From: Aliiglaciecola sp. M165
GTDB lineage: Bacteria; Pseudomonadota; Gammaproteobacteria; Enterobacterales; Alteromonadaceae
NCBI RefSeq assembly: GCF_007197995.1
Contig: NZ_VKKH01000003.1
Location: 348,293-412,292, forward strand
DNA length: 64,000 nucleotides
Direction: 5' to 3'
The position numbers and the translations under genes are program-made. The notes beneath the pieces were generated by a model. It made no database searches, was not told where the DNA came from, and was given only the letters and a program-made list of their open reading frames with translations. Below, piece after piece: positions 19,325 to 27,641 of this stretch; position 1 is the first letter of the stretch; every line of letters starts with the position of its first letter.

Positions 19325-20020
19325 TTACGATTTGCGAAAACGCCCAAAGCCCAATGCCATAAGCGCAATTGAAAGCAAGGCAAGTGAACCTGGCTCCGGA
19401 ATCGCTGATACGCCTAATACTTCGACATCATCGCTGCTGCCATCTACCCAAAGCATAAAGTGGGTGCCGATAAACATATCTTGCATCTCAAATGCCCACT
19501 CTCTTTCCCCATCGGGGCCAGACACATCAAATATCGACTCGCCAAGTATGATGGAATCCGGGTTGTTAAAAAGCACAGAAGACACGTTGAAATCGTCCGA
19601 GCGCCCCAAATCTCCCATAAAGAAATCGAAAATATTCACATTATGGCTGAAAGAAAATAGCAATCCTTCATCAGGGTCCGTTGCATAGTTGCTGCTTGAA
19701 CCACCATCCAGATCATTACCGTCATCGGCAGAAGAAAGTACACCTAATCCTTCGTCATCTTGGAAGACACCGAAACCATCTTCGGTAACCATCTGCCATG
19801 CTTCCAACTGGTCACCATCGGAATTATAACTTGTGGTCCAGGCGGTCACAGAAAGCATCAGATCGCCGTCCGCAAAGATCATTTCGTTGCTGATATTTGT
19901 ATTGTTTTCATCCCAAAGAGGAAAAACATAGGTGGGTTGAGCAAAAGATTGAAAACAAGAAAACATTAATACTGAGCTGGCAGTCAACACAGATAATTTT
20001 TTAAACAACTTTAATTTCAT
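19325..20020 (-). CDS. PEP-CTERM sorting-domain protein
   Basis: From the ATG at 20020 (MKLKLFKKLSVLTASSVLMF) the protein has 231 residues with a signal peptide cleaved near SFA|QP. The acidic, Gly/Ser/Asp-rich body ends in AIPEPGSLALLSIALMALGF followed by GRFRKS. This is a textbook PEP-CTERM tail (PEP motif, hydrophobic helix, basic end) processed by exosortase. No exosortase or EPS genes are in the window. It is probably a surface or exopolysaccharide-associated protein of unknown function. Confidence 0.9.
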   Translation of the reverse strand: MKLKLFKKLSVLTASSVLMFSCFQSFAQPTYVFPLWDENNTNISNEMIFADGDLMLSVTAWTTSYNSDGDQLEAWQMVTEDGFGVFQDDEGLGVLSSADDGNDLDGGSSSNYATDPDEGLLFSFSHNVNIFDFFMGDLGRSDDFNVSSVLFNNPDSIILGESIFDVSGPDGEREWAFEMQDMFIGTHFMLWVDGSSDDVEVLGVSAIPEPGSLALLSIALMALGFGRFRKS

Positions 20021-20308
20021 TACAACTACTACATCAATTAAATAATAAGGACGTCGACCTAAAAGCACTTTCTGTGCCAACTATTTAATTATTATTTTTC
20101 AATGATATACGGAAAATTTTACAGTTAAATGTAAATTTTTTTGACACTGGATATTTTCAAGCTTGATAATTCATTCGCCATAACTTTTAAATAATCTAGA
20201 TAAAAGAAATCAAACTTAGTCCTTATCGATTCATTGGCTTTTCACGCGTATTTCACATCTACTGTCGTATCTTTTTAGCTATTCACTGCGTAACTAAAGA
20301 AATAAAAG

Positions 20309-21073
20309 ATGAAAAGTAAAAAAGCATTGGCTTTTGGAGTACTCGTTAGCATTTATTCATTTGGCGTTGTAAAAGTAACTGAAGCTTCCCTTGAAGATAA
20401 CTCTCCCAATAAACAGAGTGTATTAGTTTCCTCAGTAAAGGCTGCTATTGAACGATATGAACAAACACCAAAAGAAAATTGGGCTTTTCAAGTATCTCGC
20501 TATGAAAATGAAGAGGGGCAAATCAGCAGCAGCATAGAGCATTACACACCTAATGTTGATGTATCCAAACAATGGACATTGACCCAAATTAACGGCGAGG
20601 CCCCGACTCCTCAGCAAATCAATAATTTTGTCAAAAGCAAAGTCAAAGACCAAAAGCGTTCAGATAAGAGTCTTTCTATTGAGTTGCGAAAACTTATCAA
20701 GCTTGATTCATTAACGCTCATTAAGGAAAGTGAAAATATCCTTGATATCAATTTTAACGTTCAATTAGACCGCTTGGGTTCAGATGCAAAAGATAAATTG
20801 CAAGGTAGGCTAACATTGAACAAGCAATATGGTTTCATCGAAAGTATTGTCATAACCAATAAAGCGGAATTTTCTCCGATGTTTTCCGCCACTATTCGTG
20901 ATTTGGAACTAACCATTATGTTTGTACAAATCAATGATGCCATTCTACTGCATCAACAAAATTTAAACATGAAGGGGACCTTTGCTTTTTTCAGCGAAAT
21001 AGATGAAGTGTCTCGCGACGTTTTTTCAAATTACCGTTTTGTCTCAGATGTTAAGCTAGCGGGAGGCAAGTAG
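20309..21073 (+). CDS. Exported protein of unknown function
   Basis: The 254-residue protein begins MKSKKALAFGVLVSIYSFGV, a signal peptide with probable cleavage near TEA|SL. The mature part alternates strands and helices (NWAFQVSRYENEEGQISSSI, DKLQGRLTLNKQYGFIESIV), somewhat like LolA/LppX-type periplasmic beta-sheet proteins, but I do not recognise a family. Ribosome-binding site AAAGAAATAAAAG. It is followed by an 8-bp tandem repeat and a second membrane protein gene. Confidence 0.75.
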   Translation: MKSKKALAFGVLVSIYSFGVVKVTEASLEDNSPNKQSVLVSSVKAAIERYEQTPKENWAFQVSRYENEEGQISSSIEHYTPNVDVSKQWTLTQINGEAPTPQQINNFVKSKVKDQKRSDKSLSIELRKLIKLDSLTLIKESENILDINFNVQLDRLGSDAKDKLQGRLTLNKQYGFIESIVITNKAEFSPMFSATIRDLELTIMFVQINDAILLHQQNLNMKGTFAFFSEIDEVSRDVFSNYRFVSDVKLAGGK

Positions 21074-21078
21074 CAGCT

Positions 21079-21110
21079 GTTCTGACGTTCTGACGTTCTG
21101 ACGTTCTGAC
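21079..21110 (+). repeat. 8-bp tandem repeat, four copies
   Basis: GTTCTGAC is repeated exactly four times just after the stop codon of the preceding gene. It is intergenic and short; copy number could vary by slippage. Confidence 0.95.
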
Positions 21111-21260
21111 ACCACGTTTATATCATCAATACCCGCCACATGTATTTTTCAGCAAAACGTCAGTGAAAAATCATTTAATGTGATTTTAGTTCCTCTAGGT
21201 TATGAAAAACGCAATTCACTAATTTCTAAATTCTCGCTTTTTTTACATAAGGACAACATT

Positions 21261-22034
21261 ATGATCATTGGCGCTACGCTAAAAAAAATATTCATGGCAA
21301 CGGCCGCCGTGGCAATTGTTGTGGGTGCTTTTCTCGTTTATGCATTGGCTGGCTTAGGTGCCCGTCCAGTTTTATTTGCCGAGCCACCAAGTTTTGTTAA
21401 AAAGTATGCTACAACATTGCAGTACTCCAATGCATATCCCCTTGACGCATCCAAAACAGTTGGCAAACAGTTAGACGAGACTGAATCCGTAAAAATCACG
21501 ACGGATTTCTTAAAAGAAGAAGCATTGGTCCGCAAGGTATTTTTCGAAGATGAATCGCCAGGTTTGATACTTCCTTTGTTTGCACATCCAGATAGAACAC
21601 AGAGGGTGAAAATTGCCTCGGCGTTTTCCGCTGTGAACGTTAAGTTTACCCACGATGAAGAAAGTGGATTTCCTGAAAAAAGGCGTCAGTTTTGGTTAGA
21701 TGTAAAAGAACATATTCCCAATATAAAAAATGCATTGTTTGAAGCCCTGGCCGCGTCAGCTAAAGAAGGCTCTAAGAGCACCATCCCATACACACTAGCT
21801 TGGATGCCAGGACAAGACCACGAGACCGTCGAGTTCTTTGCCTGGTCTGCAAAACACCACCCAGATCAGTGGGTACGTCGTTTTTCTGTTTACTTTGTGG
21901 TCGAATTTGGCGAAAACGAAGAACTTGCCAGTTCACTGCTACAAGACCGAACCCATGATCCGGATTATGGCGTGCGCAGAGAAGTTTTAGACCTGCGAAT
22001 TAAACGACTTACCGGACAAAATCAACAAAGTTAG
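21261..22034 (+). CDS. Membrane-anchored protein of unknown function
   Basis: From the ATG at 21261 (MIIGATLKKIFMATAAVAIV; site AAGGACAAC) the protein has 257 residues with one N-terminal membrane segment (about 10-33). An earlier in-frame ATG at 21180 adds a polar, poorly supported extension. The C-terminal part (FSVYFVVEFGENEELASSLL and TGQNQQS end) consists of paired helices resembling HEAT-type repeats. The gene follows the exported unknown at 20309 in the same direction. No function can be assigned. Confidence 0.7.
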   Translation: MIIGATLKKIFMATAAVAIVVGAFLVYALAGLGARPVLFAEPPSFVKKYATTLQYSNAYPLDASKTVGKQLDETESVKITTDFLKEEALVRKVFFEDESPGLILPLFAHPDRTQRVKIASAFSAVNVKFTHDEESGFPEKRRQFWLDVKEHIPNIKNALFEALAASAKEGSKSTIPYTLAWMPGQDHETVEFFAWSAKHHPDQWVRRFSVYFVVEFGENEELASSLLQDRTHDPDYGVRREVLDLRIKRLTGQNQQS

Positions 22035-22444
22035 TTGCCTATTGATAAATCAGTTTATAAATCCACTATATGGAGACGTCTATTTAAGGCGTCTTTTTGA
22101 TTGGACATATTAGATTATTTCGCACAACCAAACTCAGCTTGCGCAAATGTCACCTTAAAATTGGATTTCACTTCGCTCAACATTTCGTTTCGATGAATTT
22201 GCACGGAAATTGGTGCGTCTGAGTAGACTCGAATTATCGACCATTGGACCGGGTCATAGAGAGCGGTGGTGCGGAGCGCGGCCTTGACCGTCCGCGTCAG
22301 ACTGCCAGACTCACCTTGCGCAAATGCCACCTCAAAATAGGATATCGCTTGGCTCAAAACGAAGAAGAGTGGACAGCCACAAACTATACCATCGAGTTAA
22401 CCCAATCAACTAAGCTTGAGTGACTAGTGTAAAAGGAAACTGAC
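22035..22444. other. Gene-free stretch with tRNA fragment and imperfect 50-bp direct repeat
   Basis: No convincing gene is present. It holds an imperfect 50-bp direct repeat (22131-22180 and 22309-22358, both containing CTTGCGCAAATG) and a displaced tRNA-Val 3' fragment (22211-22242). An 80-residue frame on the minus strand derives from the repeat itself (FEVAFAQ and FKVTFAQ). Confidence 0.7.
22211..22242 (-). repeat. Displaced 3' fragment of tRNA-Val (att-like)
   Basis: Thirty-two bases match the 3' end of the intact tRNA-Val(GAC) at 23826-23857 at 29 positions, in the same orientation, including CCA, acceptor and T-arm. The three differences are all C-to-T on the plus strand. The pair brackets the RAYT gene like the duplicated attachment site of a tRNA-targeted integrative element. 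Confidence 0.85.
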
Positions 22445-23398
22445 ATGCCATTGCCAAGGAAGCGCCAGATAAGTTTAGAAGACACTCCCTACTATCATTG
22501 TGTTTCACGTTGTGTGCGCCGAGCGTTTTTGTGTGGGGAAGATGCCTATTCCGGTCAATCTTATGAACATCGCAGGCAATGGGTAGAAGACCGCCTGTTA
22601 TTTTTGTCAACGGCCTTTGCCATCGACGTGTGCGCATACGCCATAATGAACAATCATTTTCATGTGGTGTTATTTGTCAATACAGAGAAAGCAAACGGTT
22701 TGTCTGATAAAGACATTTGTCTTCGATGGCACAAACTCCACAAGGGTACACTGCTTACTCAGCGATTTGCGTCCGAAGGTGCTGATTCATTGTGTGACGC
22801 TGAAAAGTTAACGCTTGCGTCGACTCTTGCCATTTACCGACAGAGACTCATGGATATCAGCTGGTTTATGCGGGAATTAAACGAACCCATTGCCCGTCAA
22901 GCCAACCAAGAAGACAACTGCACTGGCCATTTCTGGGAAGGACGATTTAAATCACAAGCATTACTGGATGAACATGCACTGGCTGCCTGCATGGCGTATG
23001 TCGACCTAAATCCAATCCGTGCTAACATGGCAAAAACACCTGAAACGTCAGAGCACACCAGCATTAGACGACGCATCCAAGACCTTAAACGAGGCTATGA
23101 GCCCAGAACACTAATGCCCTTTGTGGGTAATCCGCGGCAAACCCTACCCCATGGCCTAACATTCAACCTGATAGACTACATCAACTTGGTAGAGCAATCT
23201 GGCAAAATTCTGCATTCTCATAAACGCGGCGCGATAGATATCAATCAATCCCCTATTCTGTTGCGACTCGGAATTGATGAAACACTCTGGGAGAGATTAA
23301 CGTCTGAATTTGAACGACATTTCAGTGTGGCGGCCGGAAATGTGACCACATTGGACACACACAGAAAACACAGAAGGCAAAGACGACAATCTCATTAG
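22445..23398 (+). CDS. REP-associated tyrosine transposase (RAYT, Y1/HUH)
   Basis: This 317-residue protein of the IS200-like TnpA_REP group opens MPLPRKRQISLEDTPYYHCV. The HUH metal motif is HFH at 71-73 (AIMNNHFHVVL) and the catalytic tyrosine is Tyr185 in ACMAYVDLNPIRANM; NCTGHFWEGRFKSQ lies between them. RAYTs are single-copy, domesticated-looking relatives of IS200/IS605 transposases that act on REP palindromes. No IS ends were seen. The flanks carry a tRNA-Val fragment on the left and TGACACACT repeats, intact tRNA-Val on the right. The C-terminal end is basic (HRKHRRQRRQSH). The ORF is intact. Confidence 0.93.
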   Translation: MPLPRKRQISLEDTPYYHCVSRCVRRAFLCGEDAYSGQSYEHRRQWVEDRLLFLSTAFAIDVCAYAIMNNHFHVVLFVNTEKANGLSDKDICLRWHKLHKGTLLTQRFASEGADSLCDAEKLTLASTLAIYRQRLMDISWFMRELNEPIARQANQEDNCTGHFWEGRFKSQALLDEHALAACMAYVDLNPIRANMAKTPETSEHTSIRRRIQDLKRGYEPRTLMPFVGNPRQTLPHGLTFNLIDYINLVEQSGKILHSHKRGAIDINQSPILLRLGIDETLWERLTSEFERHFSVAAGNVTTLDTHRKHRRQRRQSH

Positions 23399-23825
23399 AG
23401 ACGCTTACCACGATTCAAACCTTCCTAGTCTTAAAAGCGCTAAACGCGCCAATTTAGGCTGCATTAAAAACGGTAATTTCACTCCATTTCGCACGTTGAA
23501 GTTTTCCAATTCATGAAAATTATGCATATTCGCCAAGTTAAAAGAGTCGAAGTCACGCGCAAAACGGAAAGGAAATGCAAATCATAATATTCAAAATATT
23601 ATGGCTGTCCATGAAGTTGTTCTTGACACACTTTTGACACACTCAGTGAAAATTTGGGAAATTCAAGAACGAGAAAATCTCAAATGACACACTGGTGACA
23701 CACCAGTAAATACAATAACTTAGATGATAATCGATGTAAATATAGCCTGACTCACTTTGACACACTCGAAAATGACAAAAGCACGGAGCCTAAAAGTATA
23801 AACATATGATTTTATTATGAAAAAA
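23399..23825. other. Gene-free stretch with repeated TGACACACT motif
   Basis: No gene is seen. Four TGACACACT and one TGACACACC copies lie at 23624, 23635, 23685, 23696 and 23758, all in the same orientation. ACTGGTG-ACA-CACCAGT (23691-23707) forms a 7-bp hairpin, a possible REP-like palindrome for the neighbouring RAYT. Confidence 0.6.
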
Positions 23826-23902
23826 TGGTGCGTCCGAGTAGACTCGAACTACCGACCCCCACCATGTCAAGGTGGTGCTCTAACCAACTGAGCTACGGAC
23901 GC
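23826..23902 (-). tRNA. tRNA-Val (anticodon GAC)
   Basis: A 77-nt cloverleaf including an encoded CCA. The acceptor GCGTCCG pairs with CGGACGC, the anticodon arm CCACC-TTGACAT-GGTGG places GAC, and the T-arm contains GTTCGAGTC. It closely resembles the Escherichia coli tRNA-Val(GAC). Its 3' end is duplicated at 22211-22242. Confidence 0.98.
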
Positions 23903-23944
23903 ACTTTGTCAAGACACTCAACACGAATGTGTTAAGCGGCGCGT

Positions 23945-23973
23945 ATAATAACGATGCTAATGCTGTTGTTCAA
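23945..23973 (-). promoter_or_regulatory. Sigma-70 promoter of tRNA-Val(GAC)
   Basis: On the minus strand TTGAAC is followed after 17 bp by TATTAT and then a GC-rich discriminator (ACGCGCCGC), about 40 bp upstream of the tRNA. The discriminator is typical of stable-RNA promoters under stringent control. Confidence 0.75.
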
Positions 23974-24024
23974 GCGCTTTTTTGCTCCTATTAACTTGTT
24001 TGCTCATTATTCATTCGCAAGTCG

Positions 24025-25089
24025 TTAAAATGCAAAAGGTTTCACTTTAGCAGCAACGTTAGGATCTTGTGTCATTTGCATAAAGGCGTCACCGAGTTGA
24101 TCGCTCTTTTTGATGACCGTTTGCCAATATTCAATACGCTGCTCTGTTGGCATAGTTTCAAAATCTTTTCGGTCAGGGATCTTTTGATACGGTAGTGATG
24201 CAATAAATTCTGAGCTAGGCACCGCCATGACCACTTTGTCGTAACTGCTTTTGTGCGGGAGTCTTCTTTTTAATGATTTATCAAACCAACCTGGAATGGG
24301 ACGCGGATAAAAATGTGGATAAAACACAAGGCCCTTTTGAGGACCAAAGGTTAAATCAAAATGATAATCAATAATTCCACCATCGCGATACATTCCTTTT
24401 GGTGCACCATTGATATTCTCAACCCCTTCAATGACGATGGGAATGGAACCCGAAGCCATCAGAGCTTGGGCTAAATTATTTTTGGCTAAATTGATGGTAT
24501 AGGTTGGCATCTTGTTCGGATCGTCAATTTGCAATTCACTAGTAGGTGAAGCAAACACGTAACGCTCATAAAAGCGCTGTAAAAAGGTACGTTTAACTGC
24601 ATTGGCACCAGCACTGGCTAGTAACCCTGTCATTTGCAATGGTTTACTCTCGAATCGCGTCAAACCTTTACAACGAGCCACAATAAAGTGAGCTTTAATG
24701 ATGGGATTATTGATGATTTCTTCAATGCCATTTTCGCCTAATACATAGTCAAGCAGTTCCAGGCTCGATAAGGTAATTTCTCGAATAGACGGTTTGGCAG
24801 AATAAGTAACATTGGAATAACGTTCGGCCAATCGATTTATGGCCGCTAGGGGATCGTTTTGACCAAAACATGCAAAGCGAAAAGCACCTGCAGACGAGCC
24901 AATGATGTTTAACGGTCTTTCTCTATTGGCAAAGAATTGCGAGAAAACAACCCTGTCCAACCCCGCCAGCACAAACCATTTAGGCCCGCCAGAAGCCCCC
25001 AGCATGTAATCAAACAAAGATTGATCGAGTCCATTTTGTTCAATGGCTTTGAGCGCGGTTGGCCCTGCATATAAATCTAAAACGTGCAC
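24025..25089 (-). CDS. Patatin-like phospholipase
   Basis: This 354-residue patatin-family hydrolase has an oxyanion-type GASGGPK near residue 31, nucleophile Ser66 in GSSAGAF (GxSxG), and catalytic Asp236 in YRDGGIIDYH, the D-G motif of the Ser-Asp dyad. It is predicted to be a cytoplasmic lipid acyl hydrolase: no signal peptide is visible and the N-terminus reads MHVLDLYAGPTALKAIEQNG. It is a single gene beside tRNA-Val. The substrate is unknown. Confidence 0.92.
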   Translation of the reverse strand: MHVLDLYAGPTALKAIEQNGLDQSLFDYMLGASGGPKWFVLAGLDRVVFSQFFANRERPLNIIGSSAGAFRFACFGQNDPLAAINRLAERYSNVTYSAKPSIREITLSSLELLDYVLGENGIEEIINNPIIKAHFIVARCKGLTRFESKPLQMTGLLASAGANAVKRTFLQRFYERYVFASPTSELQIDDPNKMPTYTINLAKNNLAQALMASGSIPIVIEGVENINGAPKGMYRDGGIIDYHFDLTFGPQKGLVFYPHFYPRPIPGWFDKSLKRRLPHKSSYDKVVMAVPSSEFIASLPYQKIPDRKDFETMPTEQRIEYWQTVIKKSDQLGDAFMQMTQDPNVAAKVKPFAF

Positions 25090-25311
25090 GTTTGCCTATC
25101 AACGGTTACTGTAATGGAGCTAATGTATCAATCAATAAGGCTATTGCAAGACAAAGTAGCGATTCTTTGTATTTAAGTTATTGATAGTCTTATATTTGCT
25201 TTTTCAACGACCAATGTTTTTTGGTTTAAATTAATATTTCTCAGCAGCATATTTAAGAGTGCTGTTAGAATACAATTACAGCTCATTGCATTTTTTCACA
25301 AGAGGCAACAA

Positions 25312-26619
25312 ATGCGTTCAAGGACGATAGTATTGATAACCTTGGCGGTTTTTATAGCCGCAATTTATTATTTTTTTAGTGACGAGAAGCTAAACCCGGA
25401 AGCACAAAAATGGATAGAATATTATTCAAAACCTGCAAATCTAGATAAGAACATTTTCATTGAATTTATTGCTTTAGGAAGTGATTCAGAAAATGCATAT
25501 GAATTGGCGGTTAATCGATATGAAGACTCCGTTAAGCACATCAAAAATGGATTTGTGGACGACGAAAGGTTAATAACATATCCTGAAATTCCTGGCTATT
25601 TTGACTTCCACGAGAATTCACTATTTTGCACTTTTGATGAAGAGAAGTGTTTTGAACAACTTAAGCTAAACCGTTCAAAAATCGAACCTACTATCAATTT
25701 GCATGCACAACGAATTAAAAAGTTAATTTCTCTAAGCGAACTCTCGAATTTTAGCCATATCAACTCGATGGCAACTCAACAAGACCTTAATCAACTGCGG
25801 TTCATGTTTAACATTGCTGCGATTGACACCTACAACGCATATTTGGACAAAGACCATACAACAGTTTCCCAAAATCTAAGCTCGCTCATTCATATCGATC
25901 GGAAACTAATGGAACACTCTGGAAAAGGGAGCTTTTTTATTTCATTTATCGTAAACGTTCAAGCTCTTTATATTCCAATAATTCAGCATTTGATTGCTTC
26001 AGACTTTAACCAATGGCAACAGTTGCGAAATCAATTGCCCCCCTTAAGCATGGAGGAATTATCTAATAATCAGATGCATATAAATATGTTTGCTGATGGC
26101 TATCATTCCTTAAAATTCGAATCAATTGCGAACCAAATCGAAGAAAACAGTCATTTAAACAGAATGACTGCAAAGCTGCGTTATAAAGAGAACGCAACAA
26201 ACAACAGACTATACGAAAGATTACAATATGATCTGATTGAGTCACCTGAAAAAAGTGTGCTGCTTGAGGAGCTTACTGAAAAGGGTATTGAACGAGAAAA
26301 ACACTATGATAGTTGGCGTAGTATTAGTAAGCATATGTTTTTAATCCCGTTAATGAACCCTCGAAATATTGTTGGTTCAATACTAGCTACTACAATTGCC
26401 CCCAGATTTTTAGATATTTACGATGACGCTATCGAAGCGGACCTAAAGCTATATTTGCTCAATATCCTGATTGAATTGGAGCACAATGGCATAGAGAGGA
26501 TCCTTGAAAAGGACCAATATACGAATCCATATACGGGCGAAAAGCCTTTCACTGAAAACGGAAGTTTATGTTATCAGATGGAAGAACCCATATGTTTGGC
26601 TTTATCTATATCAACTTGA
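25312..26619 (+). CDS. Large membrane-anchored protein of unknown function
   Basis: The 435-residue protein has a single N-terminal anchor (RTIVLITLAVFIAAIYYFF, residues 4-22) and a helical extracytoplasmic domain (KWIEYYSKPANLDKNIFIEF; DLNQLRFMFNIAAIDTYNAY). Near the end is YTNPYTGEKPFTENGSLCYQ, with cysteines that could form a disulfide. The base composition is more AT-rich than its neighbours, compatible with later acquisition. RBS: AAGAGGCAACAA. No family is recognised. Its 3' end overlaps the convergent VOC gene by 9 bp. Confidence 0.75.
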   Translation: MRSRTIVLITLAVFIAAIYYFFSDEKLNPEAQKWIEYYSKPANLDKNIFIEFIALGSDSENAYELAVNRYEDSVKHIKNGFVDDERLITYPEIPGYFDFHENSLFCTFDEEKCFEQLKLNRSKIEPTINLHAQRIKKLISLSELSNFSHINSMATQQDLNQLRFMFNIAAIDTYNAYLDKDHTTVSQNLSSLIHIDRKLMEHSGKGSFFISFIVNVQALYIPIIQHLIASDFNQWQQLRNQLPPLSMEELSNNQMHINMFADGYHSLKFESIANQIEENSHLNRMTAKLRYKENATNNRLYERLQYDLIESPEKSVLLEELTEKGIEREKHYDSWRSISKHMFLIPLMNPRNIVGSILATTIAPRFLDIYDDAIEADLKLYLLNILIELEHNGIERILEKDQYTNPYTGEKPFTENGSLCYQMEEPICLALSIST

Positions 26620-27003
26620 ACCCGAATTATCCTCAAACAACGCGCACACTGCCCCGGCAGGATCCTGAATGATGATGTAGCGACTTTCGCCCCCGTAGGT
26701 TTTCATTGATGACACTGTTTTACCGCCCATGTTTTCGACCGCTTCAAGGGACTCATCTAGATTGGCAACTTTAAAATACAATAACCATTGAGAAGGTAAG
26801 TCTGCGTTTCCGCCTCGGGCATGACAAATGCCTACGGTGTCCTGGCCATTTCCAGGTAATTGCATGGAATAATCTTCATAATCTCCCATGCTGACTGGGT
26901 TAACCTTCCACCCTACTACTTGCTGGTAAAAATCTTTGAGCCCTGACGCATTTTCTACTGTGATATCAGTCCAAACCACTGAACCCACTTGACCATCAGA
27001 CAT
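26611..27003 (-). CDS. VOC-family (glyoxalase-like) protein
   Basis: From the ATG at 27003 (MSDGQVGSVVWTDITVENAS; site AGGAAAGCC) the protein has 130 residues with two beta-alpha-beta-beta-beta VOC modules. VVWTDITVENASGLKDFYQQ starts the first and LLYFKVANLDESLEAVENMG the second, ending SRYIIIQDPAGAVCALFED. Metal ligands are not clearly all conserved, so the chemistry is unknown. A longer reading from 27066 lacks support. Confidence 0.88.
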   Translation of the reverse strand: MSDGQVGSVVWTDITVENASGLKDFYQQVVGWKVNPVSMGDYEDYSMQLPGNGQDTVGICHARGGNADLPSQWLLYFKVANLDESLEAVENMGGKTVSSMKTYGGESRYIIIQDPAGAVCALFEDNSGSS

Positions 27004-27125
27004 AATTGGCTTTCCTGTTAGTTGTTGATTTCCTCGGCGCTGAAAACGCCCGTGATGCAAAAACACACAGCTGGAATAAATCCTTAATTATCATATTCTT
27101 AATAAAGATATAAAGTTTCCTGCAC

Positions 27126-27156
27126 AAGGTTATCCACAGAATCAGTGGATAACCTT
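27126..27156. repeat. Perfect palindrome with inverted DnaA-box-like sequences
   Basis: AAGGTTATCCAC and GTGGATAACCTT form a perfect 12-bp inverted repeat around a 7-bp centre. The left arm with its centre reads TTATCCACA, the consensus DnaA box; the right arm reads TTATCCACT on the minus strand. It lies in the divergent intergenic region between the VOC and ACT genes, so it may be an operator, a DnaA-binding site or a hairpin. Confidence 0.6.
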
Positions 27157-27257
27157 AAACGAGTATATTTTTCACCTTTTTTACTGAGTCTGAATTTCAA
27201 CCCTTGACTTACATAATAGCTAACGCAAAATGATAGACCAAATATAAAGGAATAAAT

Positions 27258-27641
27258 ATGCCGAAACAGACGCTTGCTGCCTTGCCTGATAAATTCGTGA
27301 TCCATAGCTTACCTGTTCACGCAGAGATCCCCTCTCAGGTACTGAATGCATCCCTGTATTTCATTGGCAAAACCCACGATGAATTGTCAATTGTGGTACC
27401 CCAGACTGTGCAGGTTGACTCGGAAGAATGCGATGAAGACTGGCGTGTGTTGGAGGTGTTAGGGCCACTTGAATTATCCATGGTCGGGATCATGGCGCAA
27501 ATTGGCAATGTTTTAGCCGCCGCAAAAGTCAGCATCTTTATCGTTTCCACATTTGAAACTGATTTTTTCCTGGTGAAACAAAAAGATCTCAACACCGCTG
27601 CATCTGCGCTTGAACAAGACGGATATAAAGTCATTTTGTAA
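27258..27641 (+). CDS. ACT-domain protein
   Basis: The 127-residue protein is of the COG3603/CASTOR-like type with tandem ACT-like modules. SLYFIGKTHDELSIVVPQTV forms the first and LGPLELSMVGIMAQIGNVLA with SIFIVSTFETDFFLVKQKDL the second. Such proteins bind amino acids as sensors. Its stop overlaps the start of the EIIA-like gene (TAATG), indicating translational coupling and a shared function. Confidence 0.85.
   Translation: MPKQTLAALPDKFVIHSLPVHAEIPSQVLNASLYFIGKTHDELSIVVPQTVQVDSEECDEDWRVLEVLGPLELSMVGIMAQIGNVLAAAKVSIFIVSTFETDFFLVKQKDLNTAASALEQDGYKVIL

Noticed and set aside
22115..22357. 80-codon minus-strand frame upstream of RAYT
   Set aside because: It is formed by the imperfect direct repeat and the tRNA fragment; no start site, no family.
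22445..23398. Complete IS200/IS605 insertion sequence
   Set aside because: The protein is of the RAYT group; no subterminal hairpin ends or companion TnpB gene were found.
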